A stretch of 64,000 nucleotides of DNA, taken from the NCBI GenBank assembly GCA_004297725.1, contig SCUS01000162.1:1-64000 (forward strand), read 5' to 3'. The stretch is from Myxococcaceae bacterium. Lineage in GTDB: Bacteria; Myxococcota_A; Polyangia; Polyangiales; Ga0077539. Positions 51,702 through 60,708 of the stretch are shown here, piece by piece (positions within the stretch are counted from its first letter, which is position 1; each line of letters opens with the position of its first letter). The notes under the pieces are model-generated. The model had not been told where the DNA came from and ran no database searches. It worked only from the letters and a program-made list of their open reading frames with translations. The translations under genes and the position numbers were made by a program.

Positions 51702-52385
51702 CTATCGCCGCGAGGAGGCCTTCGGGGAGGGCTCCTTCACGACGTTCTTCTTCTCCCAGAGGAGCAGCTCGTTCACGAGGGCGCGGGTCTCCTCCGCGGC
51801 GGCGTCCCGTGGGGCGTAGGTGGTCACGCCCTGGCCCATGCCCAGCGACTCGGCGAAGGCCACCCGGTAGCCGAGCTCGCTCTTGAGCAGCTCGATGCCG
51901 CTCTTGGTGAGCTCCTCTCGGGCGCTGCGCCCGAGGGCCGTGCGCCCCTGCTTGCGGGTGATCACGATGCGCACCTCGAGCTCGGGCCGCAGCGCGCGGG
52001 CCTCGTTGATGAGGTCGATGCTCGCCGCGAGCGCCCAGGCGTCCGCCGACGAAGGGCCGCACGGCAGGATCGCCATGTCGGCCACCATCAGCGCCGAGCG
52101 CTGGATGTCCCCGTGCCTCGGCGGGCAGTCGATGACCACGTCGTCGTAGCCCATGCGCACCGTGGGGAGCTGCTCCGCCCGGTGCATGGTCGAGCCCATG
52201 GACACGATCGACGGCATCGGCTGACCCGCCTCGGCCGCGACCTCGCCCCAGGTGCGGATGGTCCCCTGCGGGTCTGCGTCGACGAGCAACACCTTGTGGC
52301 GGCGGACGAGCAGCTCCGAGGCGATGCCGATCGCCAGCGTGCTCTTTCCGACGCCGCCCTTCTGTCCGGTCAATGCGACGATCAC
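51702..52385 (-). CDS. parA: ParA-type partition ATPase
   Basis: A 227-aa ParA/MinD-family P-loop ATPase: QKGGVGKSTLA (deviant Walker A with signature Lys), LLVDADPQGT, VVIDCPPRHGD (Walker B region). No N-terminal helix-turn-helix, so it is the short (type Ib-like) ParA that works with a small RHH partner. GTG at 52385 is chosen because the fold starts there; an upstream extension to 52451 would read through the octamer array. It drives plasmid segregation over the nucleoid. Confidence 0.92.
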   Translation of the reverse strand: MIVALTGQKGGVGKSTLAIGIASELLVRRHKVLLVDADPQGTIRTWGEVAAEAGQPMPSIVSMGSTMHRAEQLPTVRMGYDDVVIDCPPRHGDIQRSALMVADMAILPCGPSSADAWALAASIDLINEARALRPELEVRIVITRKQGRTALGRSAREELTKSGIELLKSELGYRVAFAESLGMGQGVTTYAPRDAAAEETRALVNELLLWEKKNVVKEPSPKASSRR

Positions 52386-52389
52386 GAGG

Positions 52390-52469
52390 GGACGTCTAGA
52401 CCGTTGAACGCCCCACCGTCTAGACGCACGAACGTTCAGGCGCTGAACCATTCAGACGTCTGGACGTCT
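52390..52469. repeat. octamer array 4: putative centromere/par operator, ten units
   Basis: Ten contiguous 8-mers in one phase: GGACGTCT, AGACCGTT, GAACGCCC, CACCGTCT, AGACGCAC, GAACGTTC, AGGCGCTG, AACCATTC, AGACGTCT, GGACGTCT. The best unit AGACGTCT is itself a palindrome. The array sits between the parA start (5 bp away) and the end of the next gene, where a par promoter and centromere are expected. Direct repeats bound by RHH proteins are known from omega/ParG-type systems; an 8-bp period is what is seen here. Confidence 0.85.
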
Positions 52470-52479
52470 GGTGGATCCC

Positions 52480-54672
52480 TCATCCGGCGATGGGCTCGGC
52501 GCAGGCGTCGCCGTAGAGCGAGACGTCCGCGGTGCGGCACCCGAAGCAGGCCCCTCGCACGGCGCACCCCTCGCACGCGGAGAGGTACTGCCGGAAGGGG
52601 AGCGCCTCGGGGATGGGCGAGAGCGAGGTCACCCTCGGGTCGGCGCCGAAGGCGCAGAGCGGCGGCCCGCACGGCCCGTCGAGCCCTTCGGGCACGATGC
52701 CCACGGCGAAGGCCCGGTCGAGGGTCTCCCTCAGCGCGCGGCGCAGGGCCACGGGCTCCGGGACGATCGCCGGGATGAGGCTCTGGTCGTAGGGGTCGGT
52801 GGGGTACGACAGCATCAGCTTCTTCAGCAGGTTGCCGTGTCGGCCGAACTCCTGGTGGATGAAGTCCGGCAGCCCCGCGAGGTGCGCGAGGCCCTCCTGG
52901 GACATCACGGCGTTGAGCTTCACGGTGACGCCCGCGTCGAGGAGCGCGTGCACGCCCGCGACGGTGCGAGCGTGGGTGCCGGGCGCGCGGGTGATGGCGT
53001 CGGAGACGGCCGCGTCGGCGCTGTGCAGCGAGACGAAGGCGGTGCCGAGCCCGGCGTCGCGAAGGCGCGCGGCGAGGTCGTTGCGCGCGCACTGGATGGC
53101 GTTGGTCTCGAGGGTGATGGCGGTGATGCCGCGGTCGCGGGCGTGGCGGAGGTACTGCTCCAGCTTCGGGTCGAGGGTGGGCTCGCCACCGGAGACGATG
53201 AGCGAGCGCACGCCGGCGGCGGCGAGGTCCTCGATCCAGCCGAGGATGTGCTGGCTGTCGAAGCCGCCCCAGTCGCGGGACTGCCAGCAGATGCCGCAGT
53301 CCTGGTTGCAGCGGAACCCCGTGCGGATGAGCCCGCCGGGCTCTCGCAGCCCCGGGATGAGCTGGCGGAAGAAGTACATGGGCACGCCCACCGGGAGCGA
53401 GCGCAGGGTGCGGGCGTGGCCGAGCGCCTCGTCCCACTGGGCCGGGGTGATGGCGCGCTGCAGCCGCTCGGCGAGCACCGTGAGCTCGCGCTCGTGGCGC
53501 CGCGCGACGGCGTGGATCTCCTCCACGGTGACCTCCACCGCGGCCTCGCCGGGTCGGCGCAGCGGCACCGGGGCGCCCGGCTCGGTGCGGCGTCGGGTGA
53601 TGCGCAGCGCGGCGATGGGCTGCTCGGGGCCGAGCTGGAGCGAGATGCTCTTCGGGTCGGCGGTGACGTCGAGCAGCCGCAGCCCGAAGGCGGGCAGGTC
53701 GATGGGCAGCCGGGGGACGCGGGCGAGGACGTGGGCGATCTTGAGGCGCAGCGCGCGGGCCTCGTCGTCCGGGGGCGTCGGGTCTCGAAACACCACGCCC
53801 CCCCCTAAGGTGCTGCTGCCCTTGTCGGGCGTGCGGGCGGCGCTGCGGGGGCGCACGTCGAACTCCCAGGTGCTGAGGGGCGCGAGGTTCTTGGTGTCCT
53901 CGTCCTCGACGTCGCCGAGGCCCCGGCGGGTCTCCTCGATGCGCGCGTCGAGGCAGGCCATGAGCTGCGGGAGGTGGTCGAGGAAGGCGGCGGCGAAGGA
54001 GGGCGGGTCTTCGCTCAGCGACCAGACCGCGTAGCAGAAGCGGTTGAGGTCGTTGTCGAAGAAGGTCGTGAGGGTCAAGGGGCCGAGGGCCTCGGGGTGG
54101 TCCCAGGCGGCGAAGCGCTCGGGCAGGGCGTCGACGATGCGGCGGGTGAAGGCGTCGATCGCGGCGCGCGGCACGAGCTGGTAGTTGAGCGCGTGCACCG
54201 TGAGGTCGTGCGCGAAGGACTGAAACTGGAACTGCAGTTCGCTCCAGTCGCGGGCCTCGCCGCGGGCGGCGAGGACGGAGTCATAGAAGCCCGGCGAGGA
54301 GAGCTGCACCGGCACTCGCCCCGAGAGGTACATGCGCATCCACGGCCCGAGGGCGAGCTTGGGCTGGTCTCGCAGGATGGCCCCGACGCGGTACCCGGTG
54401 CCGGGAGGGAGCAGGGCGTCGGCGAGGCGGTTGAAGGTCTGCGGCGAGGGGGAGGTGAGCACGCGGCCCTCGTCGCTCCAGCCGAAGCCCATGCGCCGCA
54501 GGTGCGCGACGAGCTTCGGTCGGTGGGCGAAGTGCCCTGTCCCGCCGAGCATCTCGATGGGCTCGAAGCGCGGCTCGAAGGTGAGGGTGAAGCCCTCCTT
54601 CGGGTCGTCGAGGTCGTCGAAGCGCGGGGCCCAGCCGCTGACCACGGCGAAGGCCTCGGCCCAGCGCGCCAT
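52480..54672 (-). CDS. radical SAM protein with large unknown N-terminal domain
   Basis: A protein of about 730 aa. Residues 1-430 form a domain that I do not recognise (FEPRFEPIEMLGGTGHF; FDNDLNRFCYAVWSLSEDPP). Then comes a complete rSAM core, TGFRCNQDCGIC (first Cys near 454), VSGGEPTLDP and tail CEGCAVRGACFGCRTADVSLYGD. ATG at 54672 has GAGGAG 9 bp upstream; GTG at 54702 overlaps the stop of the upstream gene (GTGA) and is the alternative. Either way it is coupled to the double-rSAM gene. The N-terminal domain may be a substrate-binding module. Confidence 0.84.
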   Translation of the reverse strand: MARWAEAFAVVSGWAPRFDDLDDPKEGFTLTFEPRFEPIEMLGGTGHFAHRPKLVAHLRRMGFGWSDEGRVLTSPSPQTFNRLADALLPPGTGYRVGAILRDQPKLALGPWMRMYLSGRVPVQLSSPGFYDSVLAARGEARDWSELQFQFQSFAHDLTVHALNYQLVPRAAIDAFTRRIVDALPERFAAWDHPEALGPLTLTTFFDNDLNRFCYAVWSLSEDPPSFAAAFLDHLPQLMACLDARIEETRRGLGDVEDEDTKNLAPLSTWEFDVRPRSAARTPDKGSSTLGGGVVFRDPTPPDDEARALRLKIAHVLARVPRLPIDLPAFGLRLLDVTADPKSISLQLGPEQPIAALRITRRRTEPGAPVPLRRPGEAAVEVTVEEIHAVARRHERELTVLAERLQRAITPAQWDEALGHARTLRSLPVGVPMYFFRQLIPGLREPGGLIRTGFRCNQDCGICWQSRDWGGFDSQHILGWIEDLAAAGVRSLIVSGGEPTLDPKLEQYLRHARDRGITAITLETNAIQCARNDLAARLRDAGLGTAFVSLHSADAAVSDAITRAPGTHARTVAGVHALLDAGVTVKLNAVMSQEGLAHLAGLPDFIHQEFGRHGNLLKKLMLSYPTDPYDQSLIPAIVPEPVALRRALRETLDRAFAVGIVPEGLDGPCGPPLCAFGADPRVTSLSPIPEALPFRQYLSACEGCAVRGACFGCRTADVSLYGDACAEPIAG

Positions 54673-54698
54673 CACCTGGCGCTCCTCACTCGCGGCGC

Positions 54699-56645
54699 TC
54701 ACGGGACGGGCGTCGCGTCGTCCTTGCGACGCCGCAGCATGACCAGCGCGCCATCGGCCACCACCGGCGCCTGCACCACGCGGGCGTCGGGGGTCGCCGG
54801 GAGCTCGGCCTGGAAGGGCTTGATCTCCGCGTCGCCGTAGGTCTCCACGTAGAGCCTTCGCACGCCCACGCAGTGCGGGTCGAAGCTGCACTCGGCGCAG
54901 CGCGGGGCCTTGTAGAACTGGTCCTCCCAGTCGGCGCTGCGGTAGATGTTGCCGAGGTTGCCCTGGTAGTAGCGCAGGTCGCCGTCGAGCATGCAGGGGG
55001 GATAGCCGCCCTGGCCGATCATGCCGCCGAAGCCCACGCGGGTCTCCAGGCAGTAGTCGAGCGCGGCCTTCATGAAGGGCTTGATCTCGTCGAAGCGCGG
55101 CATGACCCAGGTGTAGACGAGGTCGCTGATGGGCTGCGCCACGCCGAAGCAGATGCTCAGGTGCCCCTCGTCCTCGGGAAACTCCTCCCGCAGGTAGCGC
55201 ACCGTGTTGGGCAGCTGCTCGTAGTTGGCCTTGGTGATGACGTGGGCGATCTGCGTGAGCACCCCGAGGCGCCGGAAGTTGTGCATCGACGCGATGGTCT
55301 TGCCGAAGGCGTGCGGCAGCCGGGTGATCTTGTCCGACTGCTCCGGGTCGACGCTGTGCAGCGACACGGTGATCTTGGTGAGCCCGGCGTCCGCGAGGGT
55401 CTTGGCGTACTCGGGCACCGCGGCCTTCACCCCGTTGGTCTGGATCTCCACCGTGCGAAAGCCGAGCTCCTTGCCGCGCGCGATGAAGCGCGGCAGCGAG
55501 GGGTGCAGCGTGGGCTCGCCGCCGGAGAGCACGAGGTGCGACGGGTCGCGCTTCGCCATGCGCTCGATCTGCCCGAGGATGTCGTCGGCGTCGAAGTCGG
55601 GCACCGTGCGGTCGACGAAGCAGAACGCGCACGACATGTTGCAGTGGCCGTTGATGCGCAGGAGGGCGCGGCCGTTGCCCTCGGTGTCGTTGTCGAAGTC
55701 CGAGACGTTCTTGAAGTCGCGCTGCTCGAGGGTGTTGGCGCGCTTGAGGTTCCAGTCCATGGAGACCTCCAGGGGGATGGGCGAGAGCCCCTCCGCGCCG
55801 AAGGCCTCGAGGTACGCGGGCTCCACGCCCGGGCACGACTGGCTCATGGAGCAGCTCTCGCACGCCGCGACGCGCGCGAACTCCTCCGACGGCGCGTGCC
55901 GCAGGTAGGTCATCCGGTCGAAGAACACCGTGCCGAAGCGGTCGAGCGCCCCGCCCGCGCCGCAGGGCAGCACGCCCCGCCGCGTGGTGAAGCCCCACTC
56001 GACCTTCCAGCGCCGGCACTCGTCGAAGACCCGCCGCGCGGCCTCCGCCTGCTCGGCGTAGGAGAGCAGCACCCGTCGCATCGGCACCGGCACCTGCCCC
56101 GTCTCCGGCAGCGCCAGCAGGAAGCCCTTTACACCACCGGGTAATCCTCGCGCCCAGTCGAGCAGCGGGTCGAGCTCCCGCACGGTCCACCGCAGCACCG
56201 GGACCACCAGGTAGAGGTCCATCCCGCTGGCGGCCGCGCGCTTCAGGCCCTCCATGGCCTCGAGGTAGCAGCCCTCGTCCATCATGGTCTGCTCGTGCAC
56301 GCTGCGCCGCGCTCCGCCGCACACCACGAAGAGCCTCTCGACGCCGCGCTCCTTCAGCGAGGCCAGCAGAGCCTCGCGGGCGAGCGGCCGACCGTCGGTC
56401 TCCACGGCGACCCCTCGGATGCCGCGCTCCTTGCAGCGCGCGAGGATCGCGTCGAAGTCCGGGTGGTCGATGGGCGACTCGCCCAGCAGCAGCCGCTGGC
56501 AGCGCCTCGGGTCGACGGCCTCGACCTGCGCCAGCACCTCGGCGAGGGGCACGGCGCGACGGGTCTGACGCCAGCTCGGGGTGCAGAAGCGGTACTCCAG
56601 CCGGTCGCCGTGGAACAGGTTGATCCGGACCTCGGAGGACGCCAT
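54699..56645 (-). CDS. double rSAM protein with cluster-less first half
   Basis: A 648-aa protein. Residues 1-270 have the rSAM family layout but lack the CxxxCxxC motif (INLFHGDRLEYRFCTPSW at the expected place) and have GESPIDHP in place of GGEPTLHP; the tail CESCSMSQSCPGVEPAYLEAFG is kept. Residues 320-600 are intact: GHCNMSCAFC (first Cys near 335), LSGGEPTLHP, tail CAECSFDPHCVGVRRLYVETYGD. So one half looks catalytically dead and may serve as a regulator or substrate holder. ATG at 56645. First gene of a two-gene minus operon. Confidence 0.87.
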   Translation of the reverse strand: MASSEVRINLFHGDRLEYRFCTPSWRQTRRAVPLAEVLAQVEAVDPRRCQRLLLGESPIDHPDFDAILARCKERGIRGVAVETDGRPLAREALLASLKERGVERLFVVCGGARRSVHEQTMMDEGCYLEAMEGLKRAAASGMDLYLVVPVLRWTVRELDPLLDWARGLPGGVKGFLLALPETGQVPVPMRRVLLSYAEQAEAARRVFDECRRWKVEWGFTTRRGVLPCGAGGALDRFGTVFFDRMTYLRHAPSEEFARVAACESCSMSQSCPGVEPAYLEAFGAEGLSPIPLEVSMDWNLKRANTLEQRDFKNVSDFDNDTEGNGRALLRINGHCNMSCAFCFVDRTVPDFDADDILGQIERMAKRDPSHLVLSGGEPTLHPSLPRFIARGKELGFRTVEIQTNGVKAAVPEYAKTLADAGLTKITVSLHSVDPEQSDKITRLPHAFGKTIASMHNFRRLGVLTQIAHVITKANYEQLPNTVRYLREEFPEDEGHLSICFGVAQPISDLVYTWVMPRFDEIKPFMKAALDYCLETRVGFGGMIGQGGYPPCMLDGDLRYYQGNLGNIYRSADWEDQFYKAPRCAECSFDPHCVGVRRLYVETYGDAEIKPFQAELPATPDARVVQAPVVADGALVMLRRRKDDATPVP

Positions 56646-56846
56646 CAGGCCGCCAGTATGGCCCGGTTCAGACCCGAAAGGCACGGTCGGGCATCGGCGC
56701 CATGGATCCCCGTGGACAGCAAGCCCGTGGCTACGGATCCACAAGTCAAAGAACTGATCTGCATTGCCATGAAGGCTTAATTCCATGGGCAGCGGTCGAC
56801 ATGACGCGACGATGCGTCATATCGTCCGCGGCAGAGGTGCAGGCCA
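56646..56846. promoter_or_regulatory. 201-bp divergent intergenic region
   Basis: No gene is supported. It should hold promoters for the minus-strand rSAM pair and the plus-strand FG-GAP lipoproteins. No clear repeat or hairpin was found. Confidence 0.4.
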
Positions 56847-58841
56847 GTGGTGCACGAGCGATGTTCTCGGGTGGCGCTGATGGTGGGGGTGGTGCTGACC
56901 GGGGCGTGCGGCGCCGGGGATCGTCCCCCGGCGGTTCCGACCTACGATCCGGAAGCGGCGCTGCTGGGAGACGCCGGTGGGGGAGCCGACGCCTCGCCCG
57001 TGACGCTCGAGCCGTGGAACATGGGGCCCCGCTGTGGGCGGTGGTTCTGCGCCGACCAGCTGCCGCAGGCCGGGAGCGCGGTGGCCGTGGGGGACATCGA
57101 CGGCGACGGGCGCCCTGACCTGCTGCTGGCCGACACCGGCCGGCTGCTCTCGATGCTCGGTCCGCTCCGGATGCTGCACAACGACGGCGGGATGAGCTTC
57201 AGCGACGTGACCCTCTCGTCGGGCCTGGAGGGCTACGGCGCGTGGAGCGCCACCTTCGGCGACCTCGACAACGACGGCGACGCCGACCTGGTGATGGGCG
57301 GACGGCGCTCGACCGAGCCCTCGTCCGAGGCCGGCGACGTGCTGGTCTTCTACAACGACGGCCACGGTCGCTTCGCGCCGCCGGTGACCCTCGGCCGCTG
57401 GGGCGCCGGGGTTCCGCTGGCGCTCGACCTCGCGGACATGGACGCCGACGGGAGGCTCGACATCCTCGCGGCCCTCTCGGGCACCAACGTGCGGGAGACC
57501 TACTCTCCCCGGGTGTTCGAGGCCCAGCCCGACGGCACCTTCGTCGCGCAGACGGCGGGCCTGAACGACGAGGGCTTCACCTGGGTGACCGTCGCGACGG
57601 ACCTCAACGGCGATCAGCGCCCGGACGTCCTCACGGCGCACGACGGCCACGCGATCCACCAGGGCACCCCGGAGGAGGGCGGCGTGGTCGGGTGCGTGGC
57701 GCCCGACGGGCCGAGCACGGCGGCGTGGATCAACGCGGCGTACCGCAACGACGGCGCCGCGGGTGACCTCGGGCTGGCGGTGCAGGCCGCCGACGCGCAC
57801 TGGTCGAGCAGCTACAACACCCCGATGAGCCTCGTGCGCGGGGACTTCGACGCCGACGGGCAGATGGACCTGCTGACGACCGAGGTGGGCAACCCGCTGT
57901 TCTTCGGGGTGAGCCGCGAGGGCTCGCTGGCGGCGCGCGCGGACTGGCCTGGCGAATGGCGGTTCCGGTCCATGGACAACAAGGACCGGGCCGTCGGCTG
58001 GGGCGCGCTGGCCCGGGACATCGACCGCGACGGCGACGTCGACGCGCTGGTCGCCTACGGGGTCATCCCGGTGAGCACGACCACCTGGCCCAACGCGGTG
58101 TACCTCAACAACCGCGCGGCGGGGCTGAGCCTGGCCCCCGAGGGCACCGGGCTCGAGCGCCCCGGCGCGTGGAGCGCGATGGCCGCCGCGGACTTCGACG
58201 GCGACGGCGACGACGACGTGGTGCTGGGCGCGCAGACGCTCTTCCGCCGCCCGTGCGACGGCGCTCCGTCCCGGGCGCTGCTCCTGACCAACGTGGGCGA
58301 GTGGCCCGGTCGTCACTGGCTGCGCGTGAGGCTGGTCGGGACGGTCTCCAACCGCGACGGCATCGGCGCGCTCATCGAGGCGACGAGCGGGGCCCAGACG
58401 ATGCTGCGGGAGGTCTCGCGCTCCGGGTCGACCATGAGCTCGAGCTCGCGCATCGCGGACTTCGGCCTCGGCGAGGCGTCGTCCGTCGACCGGCTGCTGG
58501 TGCGCTGGCCGAGCGGCGCGGTGCAGGTGATCCGCGACGTGGCGGGCGATCGGGAGATCACCGTGCGCGAGCCGCGCTGGATGGACGTCGACGCGCGCGA
58601 CCGCCGCTCCCAGGAGCCCGTCACGGTGCGCCTCTCGGCGGCGCAGATGGGCGCCCTCGGGGTACAGCAGGGCGCGGTGCGCCTCGAGCTGCGGGGGCGC
58701 GGTCGTTGGCTCGACCCGCCGACCGAGGAGGCCGCCACGGGCGATCTCGTCGGTCGCTTCACGGGCGACGGCGGGGTCTCGGTGCGCACGACGGGTCCCC
58801 GCTCGGGGCTGCGGGCCGCGGCCCGGGTGCGGTTTCGCTGA
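56847..58841 (+). CDS. FG-GAP/UnbV lipoprotein
   Basis: A 664-aa protein. Signal with lipobox LTGAC. Blades: GDIDGDGRPDLLLAD, GDLDNDGDADLVMGG, DMDADGRLD, DLNGDQRPD, DFDADGQMD, DIDRDGDVDALVA, DFDGDGDDDVVLG. C-terminal UnbV domain with RHWLRVRLVGTVSNRDGIGA and VRWPSGAVQVI, plus an extra about 100-residue end domain. Paralogue of 49516-51237. GTG at 56847. The next FG-GAP gene follows after 87 bp and a triple-fusion rSAM after that, so one operon is likely. Confidence 0.87.
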   Translation: MVHERCSRVALMVGVVLTGACGAGDRPPAVPTYDPEAALLGDAGGGADASPVTLEPWNMGPRCGRWFCADQLPQAGSAVAVGDIDGDGRPDLLLADTGRLLSMLGPLRMLHNDGGMSFSDVTLSSGLEGYGAWSATFGDLDNDGDADLVMGGRRSTEPSSEAGDVLVFYNDGHGRFAPPVTLGRWGAGVPLALDLADMDADGRLDILAALSGTNVRETYSPRVFEAQPDGTFVAQTAGLNDEGFTWVTVATDLNGDQRPDVLTAHDGHAIHQGTPEEGGVVGCVAPDGPSTAAWINAAYRNDGAAGDLGLAVQAADAHWSSSYNTPMSLVRGDFDADGQMDLLTTEVGNPLFFGVSREGSLAARADWPGEWRFRSMDNKDRAVGWGALARDIDRDGDVDALVAYGVIPVSTTTWPNAVYLNNRAAGLSLAPEGTGLERPGAWSAMAAADFDGDGDDDVVLGAQTLFRRPCDGAPSRALLLTNVGEWPGRHWLRVRLVGTVSNRDGIGALIEATSGAQTMLREVSRSGSTMSSSSRIADFGLGEASSVDRLLVRWPSGAVQVIRDVAGDREITVREPRWMDVDARDRRSQEPVTVRLSAAQMGALGVQQGAVRLELRGRGRWLDPPTEEAATGDLVGRFTGDGGVSVRTTGPRSGLRAAARVRFR

Positions 58842-58928
58842 GCGTCGGCGGGTACTGCGGCCCTCTCCTTGAGCGGCGCGGGCGGATGCTGATACGTTCC
58901 CTCCCGAAACGGAGGAGCGGGTCTCTTC

Positions 58929-60680
58929 ATGTCCGTGCGCCCGGTCGGCACCTGGATTCGCTCCACCTCCTACGTCGTGCTCGTGGGCTGCGCGGGCATC
59001 GACAGCGCGACCAGCGCCGACGTCACGCCGGGCCCGAGGTTCACGCTCGACCCCGTGTCCGAGACGGTCTCGCAGGTGCTGCCCGACCCCCCCGACGAGC
59101 CCGGCTACGTCCCCGCTCCCTGCGGGAGCTGCGCCCTCTCCTGCGGCGCCGAGCAGCGCTGCCTCGGCGACGTGTGCACCCCGCGGAGCGACGGCGTCGC
59201 GCGCCCGCTCGCCCCGGAGTCCCTCGGGGTCGTGACCTCGCAGCGGCCCACGTTCCGCTGGGTGCTGCCGGCGCGGGTGGAGGGGGCGCGCTTCCAGCTC
59301 TGCGGCGACCGGCTCTGCCGCGCGGTGCTCCAGACCGCCGACGTGGTCGGGGAGACCTTTCGCCCGGAGGCCCCGCTCGCCCCGGGCGTGTACTTCTGGC
59401 GGGTGCTCGCCCGGCGCGGAACCTTCCTCTCCGAGAAGCCCACGCCCGTCTGGGAGTTCGCCGTGGGAGCCCGCGACCGCGGCACCGACACGGTCATGGA
59501 CCACCTCACGGACTACAACGGCGACGGCTACTCCGACCTCGCGCTGCGCCTCGCCGAAGACCGCCCCCTGGGCGTCTACCTGGGCGGCCCGGAGGGCCTC
59601 GCGATCGCGCCCTCGGCTCGCTTCACGCTGGCGACCGGGGACGACGTCCGGGCCGGGTTCTCCCCCGTGGGCGACCTCGACGGCGACGGGTTCATCGAGG
59701 CCATCTCCGTGGCCACGCGCGCCAACGACCCGGCGCAGCGCGCGGTGTACCTCTACCACGGCGGTCCGCAGGGCCTCGGGGCGATGCCCGAGCAGCTCCC
59801 TCCCCTCGCGGGCTCGGAGCGCTGGCCCGACAGCTTCAGCATCGCCGGCGACCTCAACGGCGACGGCTACGGCGACCTCGTGGGCGTCGACCGTGAGCGC
59901 GGCGATCGACCCGCGCGGGTGCGGGTGTTCTTCGGCGCCGCGCGCGGCCTCCAGGCGGCGCGAGGGGTTCTCTTGCAGGGCGATCCGGGCGCCGAGCTGG
60001 GCGCCTCGATCTCGGGCGGCGGGGACGTGAACGGCGACGGCCGCCCCGACCTGCTCGTGGGCTCGCCCTCCGCCGCCAGCCCCGGCCTCGCCCTCGTCTG
60101 GATCAACCGCGTCGGCGTCTGTCTCCAGGCCGAGACCACCCGGCTCTGGGGCGACCCCGGCAGCGCGAGCCTCTTCGGCCGCGCGGTGAGCGTCGTCGGC
60201 GACTTCAACGGCGACGGCTACGGCGACCCGCTGGTGGCCGAGCCCTACGCCCCCGCGGTCACCGGCCGAAGCCGGGCGATGCTGTTCCAGGGCGGGGGCT
60301 TCGGGGTGAGCACGGCCCCCGCGAGCACGCTGCCCTTCGGGGGCGCCCAGACCGAGTCCATCCGGCTGCGCGCCGGCGCCGACTTCAACGGCGACGGCTA
60401 CGGCGACGTCGTGGCGTGGATGCACAACGAGGAGCGCGGCCCGTCCATGTCCCTCTTCTATGGGAGCCCGTCGGGGCTGCCCCGGGAGCCCGCGCGGATG
60501 ATCCGCTCCTCCGACCTCGGGTCGACCGAGACGGCCCTGTCCTTCGCCTGGGCCGGCGACACCGACCGCGACGGCTACGACGACCTCGCGCTGGCGCTGC
60601 GCCCCACGGAGTGGCTGCTGCTGCGAGGGAGCGCCGAGGGCCTGCGCGTCGTCGACGGGCCGCGGCTCGAGCTGCCCTGA
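58929..60680 (+). CDS. FG-GAP (integrin-type) lipoprotein
   Basis: A 583-aa protein. Lipobox VLVGC at about residue 21; a Cys-rich segment (CGSCALSCGAEQRCLGDVC) near residue 66-84; a fibronectin-like part (PTFRWVLPARVEGARFQLC); then FG-GAP blades DYNGDGYSDLALR, DLDGDGFIE, DLNGDGYGDLVG, DVNGDGRPDLLVG, DFNGDGYGDPLVA, DFNGDGYGDVVAW, DTDRDGYDDLALA. This is the seven-blade integrin-alpha-like type, without UnbV. ATG at 58929 has GGAGGAGCGGG upstream. The triple-fusion rSAM gene starts 28 bp after its stop. Confidence 0.88.
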   Translation: MSVRPVGTWIRSTSYVVLVGCAGIDSATSADVTPGPRFTLDPVSETVSQVLPDPPDEPGYVPAPCGSCALSCGAEQRCLGDVCTPRSDGVARPLAPESLGVVTSQRPTFRWVLPARVEGARFQLCGDRLCRAVLQTADVVGETFRPEAPLAPGVYFWRVLARRGTFLSEKPTPVWEFAVGARDRGTDTVMDHLTDYNGDGYSDLALRLAEDRPLGVYLGGPEGLAIAPSARFTLATGDDVRAGFSPVGDLDGDGFIEAISVATRANDPAQRAVYLYHGGPQGLGAMPEQLPPLAGSERWPDSFSIAGDLNGDGYGDLVGVDRERGDRPARVRVFFGAARGLQAARGVLLQGDPGAELGASISGGGDVNGDGRPDLLVGSPSAASPGLALVWINRVGVCLQAETTRLWGDPGSASLFGRAVSVVGDFNGDGYGDPLVAEPYAPAVTGRSRAMLFQGGGFGVSTAPASTLPFGGAQTESIRLRAGADFNGDGYGDVVAWMHNEERGPSMSLFYGSPSGLPREPARMIRSSDLGSTETALSFAWAGDTDRDGYDDLALALRPTEWLLLRGSAEGLRVVDGPRLELP

Positions 60681-60708
60681 TCGTGTAAGCTGCGCCCGAG
60701 AATTCCCT

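Noticed and set aside
52480-56322. Single minus-strand frame of 1280 codons
   Set aside because: Its upstream half is out of frame with the clear double-rSAM gene on the same strand. Only the part from about 54700 down codes for a real protein.
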